Part shown: piece after piece, positions 12,456-24,998 of the stretch | How positions within the stretch are numbered: the first letter of the stretch is position 1 | Layout of the letters: every line of letters begins with the position of its first letter | NCBI GenBank assembly: GCA_013400975.1 | Contig: WBMZ01004774.1 | Coordinates: 81,001 to 145,000 of the forward strand | DNA length: 64,000 nt | Source of the DNA: Atrichornis clamosus | Taxonomy: Eukaryota; Chordata; Aves; Passeriformes; Menuridae | Direction: 5' to 3' | Notes under the pieces: generated by a model | What the model was told of the DNA's origin: nothing | What the model saw: only the letters and a program-made list of their open reading frames with translations | Databases searched by the model: none | Program-made: the position numbers and the translations under genes

Positions 12456-15400
12456 TAGGTAGGTCCAGTAGATTTGTAATAGGGAAAATGAAGTTAAAAA
12501 ATGCTAGTCAGAAGAGTCAAGAAGATGAAAATATTTCAAAACCTTGCTAGTTTTCATTAGAATTTTTTATGTCAAAGAGTGACAGCCTTACACAGTGAGG
12601 TTATGCAGTGGTTTGTTTTGGTTTTTTTTTGAATTGCAAAAGCAAATGAATCTAGTATTTGTGAGCACTTATAACCTTGGATTACCAGATAGATTGAAAG
12701 AGACAGTAAGGCAAGAGAGAGAAACTATTAGTTAAACAAGTAATCTCATGGAAGCCATATGGGCTGTTTAGGCAATTAGGATTATTCATAGAAGAAGGGA
12801 CTTAAGGAGCCTTTCAGAAAGTCCATTATCTTTGATAGCAAGGTTACACCGGGCAATGTGAACTCTCTAGAAGAGAAATGATGCTGGAAGAAAATGAAAA
12901 TAAAGGAAAAAACTGAACAAAAGGGAAAACAATCAAACATAACAATTACATCTGAAATAATAAAATCAAACTATAAATGAATTCTTTTCTAGAGGTCTAG
13001 AAAATAGTATTAATTAGTTCTGGTTGGGAGGAAGGAGAAAGAAAAAAGTTACTGTCATGAATGCTGTGCATTCAGCAAGAAATCACTCATTTCTTCTAGC
13101 TCCATATTACAAATACTCATGCACATAACTATAGGACTTCTAACACAGGTCAAGGACACCATTAATACTTGAGATTGTCAAGCTTAGTGCAAGTTATAGT
13201 TCAGCTTCTCACTAAATAAAATAAGACTACAATGTAGCCTGTATTTTATTTTGTTAATGCAAGTTCACTTCCTGTTGCTACATTCCCCGGCAGAGTTTCT
13301 CTGCAGCTCCTGCAAGGTAACTAACATTGAATTTTTAAATACGTTGAAGCTTTGTTCTCAGGCTAAACATACCACTTAAGTGTTCCCTGAGAGTTATGCA
13401 CTGGACAATGCATCTGGAAGATAGACAGATACATTCAGAACAGCCCAAACACAGACTTGTACAGACTGAGCTGGCTGAACTTTCAGCACTGTCAATCCTA
13501 TTGGTTTGCCCAACAGACATTAGGTCTTCCTAGGGAATTCCAAGCAAGATAATCTTTCATCGCCACATTACACCACCCCTAACAGGTTTAAAGTCTCATC
13601 CTGATTCATGGTGGAAGCTCATTATGAAGCATGAATCCTACATACTGTCTTGTATCAAGATTAAAATCCTTCCATATGTGAGGGATGTAAAATTCTTCCT
13701 CTCTGAGAAGTTTTTTCCGGAGTAGGCAAGTTCCTTCAGGTGAAGAAATAGTTGAGCCACGTAATGAGGCCCTGCAAAGTGTCATTCAGCTGAAATCAGG
13801 TTAAGATAACCTCAAATGACAAACAAGAAGAGAATGTTTATTTTCTCTGATTTGCAGTGGCTTTGCTATCCTTGGCTGTGACACAAAGAATTGAGCTCTG
13901 ATGAGCATTGCAAGAAGAGAAGATGATTGTTTTATCAGCTTGAAAGAGAAGGGAATCTGGGGAATTCATTCTTATTTATATTATTGCGAGTATCTTTTGT
14001 TTTTTGGCCTGAGAAAAAAAAAGACCAAAGGACATTTAAAACCTGCACTTTTTCCTGTAGCATTTTCATCAGCTGACACAAAGCTGGCCAATTTATTGCT
14101 CTGACTGACAGCAGCTGATCAAGTGTTCCCACAGCCACTATCACAGTGTGAAACATTGGGTTCAAAATGGTGATGGGTTCATTTGCTGTAATTCTAAATG
14201 GGATAGAGCCCAAAACCAGGATCCCAGCTCCCTTGAACTCGAGCTGTTCAAAATTCAGATCCATATCGAAATCTTACTGCTCAGGCCCATCACTACTTAA
14301 TTTACCAAGGCTGTTACTGGCACAGCACTTCATTCTGGCTGTCTTCACTAGCCCTCACGTGGCAGCCTCAATAAATTATGCAGCTGGGAATGCAATAGCA
14401 TGTGAAGCAATTGACCTGTGCAAGGATAGTGATATCTCTCACGTGTCTGTGCTGCAGCCCCATGCTGGGCAGAGCAGTACTGGCCTCTGCCAAGGGGACC
14501 GGGGTGCATCCCCTTCTCTCCCGCATGCGAGTAAATATGGCCTGTTTGGCAACCACCACCTCCCTCCTGTTAGGCAGTGATAGCAGAGTAATGTTGTCCA
14601 GAGAAGATTTCCCTTAAGCAGGTCTGCTTCCACCTTTCTTAAGAAACCCTGTTAGTGAGCAATGCTATAGCACATAGGAGAACTTCTCACGTAAGGACTT
14701 AGATCCCTTTAGTGAAGCTGTCTCTTTAGTCTGCTTGTATATTTGCTTGCTGGAGAACTGGATGCAGATTCAATAGCTACTGGGATCAGTATTCCTATCT
14801 CTAAAGCCAGCAGTGTAGTGAAATGTGACTGTGACTACCTGAACCTAAAGCCCAGAGGGTGGCTGATTTGGCTGAGACTCAGGAGATGCATGACAAAAAT
14901 ACAGCAAAAGTGGGTTAGAAATGGGAGCCACGGGAGCCAGCAAAATGCACCTCATGACTCTTAGCAAAGAGTATGCAGCAGTAAAGGCACATCCCTAAAC
15001 ACTGAGCAGCCCCACACGTTTCTCTATCCTGGCTTTTATGAGAGAGGATCCCACTGCAATGATCCAGATGCCACTCTGTGCTCCATGCACTGCAGTCTAA
15101 GTTCCTTAGGAGATGACGCCAGTGCAAGATCTCCCTGCCCTGGGACTAACCCGAGTTTCCTTCTGTGGGGGCACTGCATGACTTCAGCAACTGCAATCAC
15201 ACACACAGTTTCCAGTGGTGTTTCCAGCTGATAGAGCCCTCCACAGATGGGGGACTCCTCTTCCCTCTTCACCATGGCTCTGCAACTAAGTGCTCTCAAG
15301 CTGTTGTTCCTACTTCCCCAAGCACAAAAACTTCCCAAGGGAGAAGAAAAGGACAAACTCCAAGTTCCTGGCTTAGCTCCAGAGCCTACATAAAGTTGCT

Positions 15401-16078
15401 GGCTTACAGATCAGAAAATGACCTTCCCTCTGCAAAGGGAGAATGGGGACAGCTGTGTTACCTATGAGACTGGGAGCTTTCCCTCCTTCAGACAAAAGTG
15501 CTTCACAGCCTGCCCTTACCTCCCTGCAGAGATTCCCGAGGGACAGACACTGAGCAGCGTGGCCTATGGTAATGCTCATAGTTATTTTGCACCTTGCTTT
15601 CTGTCTGAAGCATCAAGCATTCACCACGAGAGCTGAGCTACATATGGCGCAAGGTATACATTATTCCACTGGCAGCCGTTATATGACACTGTAAGTAAAA
15701 TAAAGTAACAGGTAGATATATTTTTCTTGTTAATCACAAACCTAATTTTCTATTAAAATGTATGAGATGACAAAATCTCAACAAACTCTTTAAAGCTATT
15801 ACTAGAGGATAAAGTATTCCACCAAAGTATTAATATTAACATCATTAAAAGAGTTTTATCAAGTGTGCCTTTATCTCCAGATTGCAAACAATAGCAGCCT
15901 GAAGGAGAGATATGCCCTTGAGTATTGTGGTATGAAAACCAACAGCAGTTTTAGAGCCACATAAAGTCTTCTTGTGGCTTCAAAATTAGGGGGAAAAAAT
16001 TCTTGGAGCCACAATTATAAGAAGTAATAGAGTAAATGAATCTATTTTTCATCACCTTGGGCTCTGAAAAGAAAACAT
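12456..16078. other. Non-coding stretch, no gene seen
   Basis: AT-rich with a moderately GC-richer section at about 14.3-15.6 kb, where short frames occur on both strands without coding character. No RNA gene or repeat family recognised. Confidence 0.5.
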
Positions 16079-16210
16079 TTGAGAATTATATTGATAAGAG
16101 AAAGAGCTGAGATATTCAAATGCATTTAATGTTGTTTTAATTGATTAAACTAGATCAGGAGCATTTGAAAATGCATAAAGGAGTTGTTTCTGCATAAATA
16201 TTCAAAATAT
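16079..16210. promoter_or_regulatory. AT-rich cluster of POU/homeodomain-like motifs
   Basis: Within about 130 bases there are CAAATGCATTTAATG, TTTTAATTGATTAAAC, AAAATGCATAAAG and CTGCATAAATATTC. Repeated ATGCAT/ATGCATAA and TTAAT/ATTA cores suggest a regulatory element. Such motifs are also common by chance in AT-rich DNA. Conservation was not testable here. Confidence 0.2.
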
Positions 16211-19200
16211 ATCTGGTTCAGAAGAGAGGTGCTGCTTTGTACATGTAAGTGATACAAGATATCTATCTTGCATAAATCCAACAATGTCTTGGAGTCCAGA
16301 AGATTAAGAGTCTTAAATTTTTAGGGTGAATTTTTCTCCCAGACATTTGTTAACGTCGCAGAACTCCTTCACCCTCCTTTGGAGAGGGAGTGCTTCTGGC
16401 AGTCCACAACTTTAGAAAACGGATTTTAGAGAAGGGAAGACAAGGAAAGATTTTTGTTCTACTGTGACAACCCATGGTAGGTTTGTTCAGAATTCTAGTG
16501 GTATCAATGAGTTTCAGCTCAAAGCATGTGAAAGCCTGAACAAGTCCCCTGGTCTCTATTTGGAAAAATATATCCAAGAGAGATCAACACCATTCCATCT
16601 CTGAGAATAAGAGCTCAGATTTTGAAAGCACTAAGCCATTGACTTATTGATATCAAGAGCACCCCATTTAGTATCCTCACCTAGGAGATCTCACAACGCA
16701 TGTTTAACATAGCCTGTGATGTCCAGTGCTCCTACTCTGGCAGTCCTGTCCCAACTGCCCAGAGCAATTCCTCTTCCTTTTGCTAATATCAGGGTTTTTT
16801 TAATAAATCCCCAAAGTGGGTTACTTCAACAGATTTACTAAATGGGTCTTGTGGGAATGAAAGGATGGTCTTAGGGAGAGGACAGACATAACCAAAAGCC
16901 AGTCCACTGGAAGGCCTGTACCAATATCAAAATTCCCAATCTTGACAAGGTCCCTTTAAAATGTTTCTTTGTTTCATGATCATAAACTCAAAAGAGTCCC
17001 CTTTGCCACATCACTATAACATTGCTCTGAGATGAGAAAAATAGAAGAATATTGTACTGTAGATGTCTGTCTCCCAGCTGCATTGAGTGATGAGGCTCTC
17101 TCTTCCCTGTATGTTCATAAGAGGTAATTTCTTCTAGAGTCTCTCCATAAAAAACTCCTTACAGGGAGCCCACCATTAATCTTGAGCACAGTAAGTATTA
17201 GCCAACATGGTAAAAAGAACATTAAAAAAAATCTTGTCCCTAAGCTGTGGAAGCCTAAATAATGACAGTAATAGCATAATCTCACTCTCACACACGAAGT
17301 TGTTAACTGACAAAAATAGAGTTCATGCAAAGCAGAGTACACAATCAGAGCAGAAGAGCACAACTTTCTTCACTAATTCTCAAATAAATAATACCAAATA
17401 TATTGCTTTTAAGTGCTTCATTTATTTTAAAGGAATACTTCTAAAAGAAGTGTTCCAATGACAGACCATGAAGAGCACTTTATAAAAGATTAATTATATC
17501 CTGAAAGTTACAAGTGTCATAGAGTAAGAGGACTGCTGTATAAAACACCAATATACCATCTTACTCAGCCACCCATTCAAGCTAGGCCCGATCCTGAATT
17601 TCCAGCTGAGAACTGGAATTATTTAGCAATTATTTAGCTGAACATAAATATTTAGAGACAGTTTCTGCTAACAAATCTTGCCTCTAGGAGCCAGGCCCAT
17701 AACAATATTCTTGGCACTAGTTTTCCACATATAAATCACCCCCCTAACTTCACACCTTCCTTATTTCATTTTTACAATTTTGTAGAATACCCAGTCTAGT
17801 TTATTTATGTGATGCTACATCTAGGAGTCTCTATATGAACACTCTTATTAGATCTAATTCTGGCTACATTGTCACCATTAAAAGCAGACCTACAGTATTA
17901 AAACAAGAGACAAGGAAAATAGGGTTCTTAGAAGCAGTGGTTGAAAAAAAAAATTAAAAAGTTTTTCTAGGTGAGAAGAGCACAGACAAACAAAATATTC
18001 TCCTCTCCCTGTGTTCTGCCATAAATCTCTGCATTGCTTCCCTCTATTATATAGATAGACACCATTCAGTCAACTGGTTTCCCTTGGAGAACCAGTAAAG
18101 AGTATGTTGGAATAAATCCGGTAGTTTAGGTGTTTATCGAGCACGTGGTCGGTGAAGGCCTGACTCTGGCTGGAGCAAGCAGAAAGCAGCTGTGACCCCC
18201 TGGCTACCCCTGCCCTCTGAGATTTGCCTTTTCCAAAAGAAATCCCAAGGAAAGCAGCTCGACATTTGCAGCCCGGTACGTGTCATGTTGTAAGGAAACC
18301 AGTAACCGAAGAGGTCTCTTGAGCCAGGACAAAGACTTACTGCCTGAATGGCCCAGGAGGATCTGCCACAGGTGAGGCTGAAGAGCCGGCAGTGGTCTGC
18401 GATGCACCTACAACCACCCTCCCTCCCTCCACCACTGAGATGGGTTTGCTGGAGCAAAATTATAGTAATTCAGCTGTGACATGAAAATATTCCACACTAC
18501 TAAAGCTCATTTTAAATGCATCGTTGCTGGCACAACTCTCTTTCTATTAAGCTATACAGAACAAAAATTCAGGGCATCTTGCAAGTAATTCCTTGCATCT
18601 GCTGCAACCTGGCCATTTCTTTCTTGTATGGAAAAGCACCTTTCTTGACAACCCCGCAGTGCTCCAAGAAAATTGGCCACTTGCCTTGCTTTGTTTGTTT
18701 TGCACTTTTTAGACACAAATGGAGCATGTCAAAAGTTTACTGCTTCAGTTTGCTAGAGCAGAGCATGAAGCCTAAAAGAGGAAACAAGCTTTGAGGATGA
18801 ACTTTTTAACTGCAAGTGGGGAAGTGTTGAGCAGGCAGGGAGAGCAGCGGCCGAAAGCATTGGATACAGGTGCTGCCTGTTCCTGATGTGGGAACAGCAC
18901 TACCTTCCTTACCACAAAAGCAAGTCACAGTTAAAAACATGACTCTTCAGGGTTTTCCAAGGTTCCACAATGTATTAGGGAGAGAAATAATCAAAAAGCC
19001 CCCAAGCCAACCTCTTCTGCATGTGTTTGTTCAAAAAACTCTTTCACACTGCTGCAGCATGAACCTTACAGTTCCAGCACACTTTAATTCATGGAAACGT
19101 GTCCCAACAAAGAGCTTACCAATTTTCAACTCTAAATGCAGAGGAAAAAGTAGCAATAAAAGCAGCACCACAGCTGAGTTCTCTATAGATGGTAAATAAA

Positions 19201-21117
19201 TCATGGGAACAACAATCCCCAATTTCACATTAATTGTTTGGAAATCTCTACAACATCAAACATTTTGTTAAAAAACTAGAAAAAAATCAGTGCGGCTCTT
19301 TTGTTGTTTCTGTTGTTGTTTTGCTTTAAAATGATTTGTTCTAAATACAGCTTAACATGCAGATGACTGGTTTGAGACTCGTGTATTTCTTCAAGTCAGA
19401 AAAAACCCCACAGTAATGGTTTGATATGGGGATATGAGCACAGAGGCTATTTAATAACAGAGATATCTGGAAGAAAACTCTGCTCTTGCATCAGGATGGG
19501 GAGAGTCAGGCCTTGGGTTGGTCCAATGAATTTGCCTCTATTTGACTTAATTTGGGCAATAGCACTTTTCAAACCAGAGTGAATTGTCCCTCATTGATTG
19601 TAAGGCATTGGAGGACAACAGATAAAACAAATCTGAAGTTCCTCACAAAAGACTGAAAGAAGTTAATGACTTGCTAGGTTTTTTTTGCTAGTGTGGCAAT
19701 CAGAAAGGAAGAGTCAATCCAGTTTTTTAAGAACTACTGTCTCTACTCATGCTGCACTTTGACATATACAGCCTGAACTTGCCCTTGTCCTTTATTCATT
19801 TGTTTATTTGTTTCGCTGATTTATTTGCAATTCAAACCCATATCTAATTACTGCCCAGTAACAACATTTCCTTTTTTACAGAGCAATTGCTTTCCATATT
19901 TTGGCTTTCCATTGATTTTCAGTGTTCTGGATCACTTGTCTCTATTGTTCTATCTGAGCTACTGTTTTTCCCCACACTGAATCCCTTTATGCTGTTTTTG
20001 CCGATGCCTCTAGCCTCTCTATAGCCTATTGTAATTTTTCTATCTTCACTCAGATTTGCAACTTCTTTTGACTTTGTATCATCTGACCATGAATTACATT
20101 AGCATATTATTTCTTTCCTCTTCCAAATTTGATGCCTAACAACCAGCTCCTTTGTGTTGAAAACAAAGAAGTAGTTAAAATATAACTCTCCAATGTGTTG
20201 ATAAAAGCTGTCACAGGATTTCCCTAATTTATTCCCAGTAACTACCTAGTCTATATTAATAGATTCATCTAAAAGATAGGCTTTTATAGTCCAATCCTTC
20301 CTCAATGGTTTCCAAATAAAAACCACAGCAAAATAAAGAAACAAAAAAAAAACCATTAAATTTCTTTATAGTTTTCACTTTTGCCCTGATTCTTGCCATG
20401 TTCCTCACTTTAACCTTTCTGGCTAAATTTTTAATGGTGAAGTGAAAATAAAAAGAAAGCAAACTGAGCTAAAGTCTATAGTGCTGAGTCACTGCTCTCC
20501 TCCCACTCCTTTCAGCTGTGTCTGTTCCAGATAGATGGCTTCAAGATCAGCCTCTGGGGGTTTGTAATTATGGGAGATGTGGCAAAGGGATTTGGGGACA
20601 GGATAGGTAGTAAAGGGGTTTTTGGGATGGTGGGGGAGGTTTTATCTCGTTAATAAGGATTCTAAAATAACCCAAATATTCCTTTCAAGTGAAGAATTCT
20701 GGCCAAATTTTCTTCAGCTATGTAGCATTTTAGGTATATAGCAAGATGAGAAGGGATTGTGGGTTACTTAAATCCCAGAAGAAAAATGCGGAGAACGAAG
20801 TGGCTACATCTGGGAAAGACTTTTTCAGAGAAACTGAGCATAAAACAAATTATTTACTAGTGATCCTTAGCTTAAGTTGCTTTTAGTGCAAGCAGCCATA
20901 TTGTATTAAGGGAGCTTTTTGGTATGACTGTAAGATGTGAGTTTATAACTGTGCTGAAATTGAACTGCATTTTAAATCTTTATGAGATAGTATTAAAGAT
21001 TCACTGATATCAGAATATCTACCATCTGGGCTATTCTCTAGTAGTTGGGAAATGGCTATTTCTTGGAGCCTCCAGGTCTATTTTAACCTGCCATCAGCTG
21101 TAACACCTGTTCCCCAG
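16211..21117. other. Long AT-rich non-coding stretch
   Basis: About 4.9 kb with frequent stops. A GC-richer patch at 18.12-18.45 kb yields a minus-strand frame of 107 codons without recognisable content. A segment at about 17.58-17.70 kb and another at about 19.50-19.57 kb faintly resemble worn palindromic repeats. No gene seen. Confidence 0.5.
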
Positions 21118-21310
21118 ACCATTTTGTGGGCACTAATGTCTTTTCCAACTCTCATGGCGTCGCACAGGCAGAAATGAATGAAATTCAGACATCAGGTTCT
21201 CCTGGAGGTTTAACATGGTCCTCAAAGTTCCTTACTCCTACTCTAGCAGCAAATCCTCAAGATAATGCAGCCAACTCTGCAATACCAACACTCTTTTCAG
21301 AACGTACCCT
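21118..21310 (+). CDS. Candidate coding exon, unidentified
   Basis: A 193-base segment lies between an acceptor-like CTGTTCCCCAG (AG at 21116-21117) and a good donor (CCCT then GTAAGTAAC, GT at 21311). One frame is open throughout: two bases finish an incoming codon, then 63 codons follow, then two bases remain. The encoded segment is rich in Asn, Ser, Thr and Ala with no membrane stretch, includes the piece GTNVFSNSHGVAQAEMNEIQ, and matches no family I know. Two CpGs sit close together near 21157-21160. The next candidate plus-strand exon, at 39710, is in a compatible phase, which happens one time in three by chance. It could be a real exon of a gene with large introns, a non-coding RNA exon, or chance. 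Confidence 0.25.
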
Positions 21311-22261
21311 GTAAGTAACAATGGTGCTTAGGAAAAATATCTCTGATTAATAAAATTTTTCCCTTCACTACCCGTCTGCCTGCAAACCAGTTGGTGACAT
21401 GAGCCAACTGTGTCTTGGCTGCCCATTGCATCCAATAATGTATGGCCCCAGTGTGGGTAGGGGACTGTAATTCACTTGCAGGACTCTGCTGATGTCAGAC
21501 AGCGCCTGAGCAGTTTATGAACAGCCGCAGAGCCTTGAGAATGATTTACGGCCCTGCATTCACTCCTAGGACATCTGTTGTTGTTCAATATAGAGTATAC
21601 TTTCTGTAAATTAAAAAAAAGCAACAACTGCACTACTTCTTCACCCACTCTTCAGTTTCCAAAGTACCTTTTCTTTTCCCCTTTTATTTGAAACCAAGCA
21701 GATTCACTAGAAAACCTGAGGTTTGTCATGGTATTTTCTTCCTAGAGTTGCAGGGCCAACATGCAAAACTATGGTAGCTTTGTAACGCAGATAAAAGGAT
21801 GGTTTCTCTTTCATGCTTGTGTATGCATAACCACTGACTCTACAAAGACAAATTCTACCTAAATCAGTTTAAAACCATTGTTGTTTGAGAATTATCAATT
21901 CCGACCAAATTTCTTGTCTTTTTTCTGATCTGAATGTAAAAGCCTCTTGCAAGGTCACTGTAATTCTATTTCCATAGTAGGTTGAGTTGCAGTGGGGCAA
22001 ATCTGAAGTAATCTGGTGCATTTTGTTTCCTTGCCAGTACAAGTGACTCAAATCCTTGGAGTCATTCCAGTTTTTCAGAATTTGGCCTAGAGAAGCTAGT
22101 TACAGCATGTGACATCAAAGAGGCGTTTGTGAAAAACTTTGTTAAATGATCTATTTATGAACATTTCTGGCCATGTGTCATGTTTTCTGTAGGTTTCCCC
22201 CCTCCTCCTATTTTATTACTAGGGACATTTGCCTGAAAACAGACTATTTGTTACTTAGCAA
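21311..22261. other. Non-coding stretch before the hairpin
   Basis: AT-rich, no frame of interest. The last 150 bases have the slow, motif-rich look of conserved non-coding DNA, but this cannot be confirmed here. Confidence 0.5.
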
Positions 22262-22411
22262 GTTCATTTGCTCCCGCTGCTTATTCCTCACTTGAAGTCA
22301 CTCCTGTGATTGTGGCATCATAATTAGTTGCTCTGGAGATGATTATGATGTCACAGAGGACTGTGTGTTATATGGCTGCAAGTGATGAATAAGCAGCAGG
22401 AGCAGATGATC
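22262..22411. repeat. 150-bp nested inverted repeat (hairpin)
   Basis: The outer arms are 22262-22294 and 22379-22411. The reverse complement of the second matches the first at 29 of 33 positions. Inside lies a second stem, 22311-22324 with 22342-22355, matching 13 of 14, around a 17-base loop. The two stems are joined by 16 unpaired bases on the left and 23 on the right. The inner stem carries TGGCATCATAAT and ATTATGATGTCA, close to the CRE/AP-1 type core TGACATCA. The outer arm centres on CTGCTTATTC. This could be a palindromic element of MITE type, a regulatory element with paired sites, or a transcribed hairpin. I see no known microRNA in it. Confidence 0.85.
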
Positions 22412-24137
22412 TTTCAAGCAATAAAGACCATGTCTTTATGAAAATATCCCCGGAAACAGAAAGGCTGAAATTCTATATTAAAGCAATGGAATAGTTTCTA
22501 GTATGTCAACGCTTTTCACAAAATAGCAGTGTTTCTCTTAAGGGGGGAATGGTGTTGGAGGGGAGGGGTTATGTCCTTCCTATCAACTATGTGCATCACT
22601 TTAAACTGCTTTTGCAATATTTGGCCTTCATTTGTCCCTAATGAATTACAGAGGATGAACAAGTTATATCTATCAATAAAGAGATGATGTGTCCTATATG
22701 AAATGGCACATTCATTTCTGATGGTCAGTGACCCCTTTTACTACCTCATAGTCATCACAAGAAACCGTAAAGTAAGTGGGCACTGACACACAACCTAAAT
22801 CCCACTACTGTCCTGCTCTGGCAAGAACAGTCTTTGCAAAATGGGTGTCCTGCAGGCCAGGGAAGGCAGGATCCACACACACCCTTCCATGTACCTACAG
22901 AGGAGGCTCCCCGCTTCCTTGCACAGAAAACTATCTCCCAACCAGGTGTTTCGTGGCATGCCAGCCTTCTCCTGAAATCTTTCTTCTGGCACAGTGTCCT
23001 CAACTTTAGAGCTCTTCTCGGGTCTGCTCTGGGACGAGTAAATAGTTCTTGTCACCCCTTTCCCTTTTTATCCTGTTTTACTCTCACGTCTACCTTCTTC
23101 CCAGCTGCCTACAATGGACAGGAGGCAGGATCATGGAAGATTGAGTGCAGGTCACTTACATAACAATAATTTACGTAAGACCTAAAAAAGAGATATTTTT
23201 AACAGGCATAGTTGAAGGTAGCATACCACCTTGTTTGCTTTCTGTTCACTTGGTTCTGACCCACCTGCATGATACAGTTGCCCTCTCTAACCCTCTAAAC
23301 CCCATACCCCCCAGATATGGCCTTATATCCATCACATTTCAGTCTTTCCAAATGTCAAAGCTGATGAATTAAGCATTCCTAAAAAAGTAGGCTTTAATTT
23401 ATTAATACATTTGGTGTTGCTCATTTTATCTGATTGGTTAATCTAACTTAATCTAGTGGGACAAAACAAAAATCTGCTTGGCGCCACAAAATACAAGGGA
23501 ATGCTTTTCCTACTCTGACTACAAAGCGTGCTGTTTAATTGTACAAATATTTGTGGGTTTGGCTAAGGTGAGCACTAATTTGTTATTTTAGCAAAAAGCT
23601 TCAAATCATTTAGAAAGTGCTAAGAAAATATTCACTGCCTTTTTGCAAACAGCGACGTGCTAAATGTTTAAGAGAAACTATCACGCTACTGAAAGGACTT
23701 TGCAAGTAGAGACTTGCAAAAAAAAAAGTAAAATTTTCAGTGGTTATTTTCTGGAATGTTGAAAAATACATCTTGCAAGAACCTGCCTTGTGGGCAGACG
23801 TTCTCACTGTGTCCCTAGTTATTTATTTTAATTAGTGTTTTGGGCTTTTTTAACCTCTGACAAGGTTTTTTGTTTCAGAGGGCTTTACCCTTCTAGTCTT
23901 CAAGAAGAAAAGTGTCTGCTGCTACAAAAATAAGAAAGGCAGTGATTGAGGATCTGCACAGTCCTGTCGCCAGGCAAATGGGGACCCATGGAATTCAGAC
24001 AAATACCCCTGGTTCTTGGGGAGGGGAACTTAAATAAATCTCAGCTTCATCCTGATTACAGACCATGCTGTAAGTGATCATTTACAGCAACACTTGGTGA
24101 GATCAATAGCCACATGCCAGGAGAGTTTCTCTGGGAG
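22412..24137. other. Non-coding stretch, no gene seen
   Basis: AT-rich except for a GC-richer patch at about 22.78-23.02 kb, which gives short overlapping frames on both strands. No recognised protein, RNA or repeat. Confidence 0.5.
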
Positions 24138-24231
24138 CGCTTCTCTTGCCGGGCAGGGTGAGCTGGCAGCACAGCGGCTGCTGCCGAAGGGCAGTGTGAG
24201 TGCTGGGAGGCGTCGGGGCCGTGACACGCCG
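24138..24231. promoter_or_regulatory. Local CpG-dense patch
   Basis: Nine CpG dinucleotides fall within 94 bases, at 24138, 24150, 24175, 24185, 24211, 24214, 24220, 24227 and 24230, in a window where CpG is otherwise sparse. It is too short for a classic CpG island. It could be a small promoter-associated patch, a GC-rich exon, or the remnant of a once GC-rich insertion. It begins the GC-richer section that continues to about 25.1 kb. Confidence 0.35.
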
Positions 24232-24782
24232 TGCAGGCTTGTCCTCCCACTCCTTGCATCAAGTCATGGAGTTGCAACCCATCTGCCAGGATGCTTTTTG
24301 GCAGCCGTGAGGGGCCTCTAGGGAATTCTTCCTGAAATGTTTAAACCCTGGCATAAATGCCAGACTCAGAAATCTCAGAAAACCCATGGCATTGGGTGCA
24401 AATGCAGCACTTTTTGTTTCCTGCCTCACATGCCATGAGCGAAGTGTATGGATTTAAATAGCAGAGAAGCTACTGAAAAAGGGAGAAAGAAACAAAAAAT
24501 AGACGGAAAATATGAACATATTAGTTATCCCCTATGGCTAACTACGAGGCTCCAGAGCATGCTGGCCACAGTCCAAGCCTTCCCTCAGCAAGGATGAGTG
24601 ACAGCACGGGTGGCAAGCCACTGCTTTCCTCCTCCAGCCGTCACCTTCATGGTGGTGCAGCATTTCCACAGCTATTGCTTCTTTGGGTGTTGGGCTACAC
24701 CACCTCACCCAAGAAACCACTGGTCCCAATTCCAGCACTCACCTCCACTCCTGCTGCTCACCTTACTTGCTACCTGTTGCTC

Positions 24783-24998
24783 TCACTGCCAGGTCTGCCA
24801 CACAACTCTCTGGGAGCCCTGTGCTTCCAGCATGTCCTCCACCAGGCTTTTGCCATGCTGAAGTGATTCTTCACATTGCTGCTTTAACTCCCTCAAGCTG
24901 GATTTCAGGGTTTCCTTTGCCTCCCTGCTCCCTGAGGCTACCACACATGTGGCATCACGCTGTGGTGGCATCTCCTCCAGGAGTCTCAGGGGGAACAA
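24783..24998 (-). CDS. Coding-like open frame, unidentified
   Basis: The minus-strand frame from 24998 to the TGA at 24783 has strongly coding-like codon use: CTG, GAG, AAG, CAG and GTG dominate. It encodes a hydrophilic segment with a helix-like, charged middle (for example SLRELKQQCEESLQHGKSL), the sort of pattern seen in coiled coils. There is no good start codon; an internal ATG lies at 24969-24971. An acceptor-like TTTGTTCCCCCTGAG precedes it in minus orientation. After the stop, minus-strand donors occur, including AAG/GTGAGC and GAG/GTGAGT. A second frame just upstream also reads like protein, so a frameshift is possible. It may be an exon, a decayed pseudogene, or part of an old retroelement. 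No family recognised. Confidence 0.25.
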   Translation of the reverse strand: MFPLRLLEEMPPQRDATCVVASGSREAKETLKSSLRELKQQCEESLQHGKSLVEDMLEAQGSQRVVWQTWQ

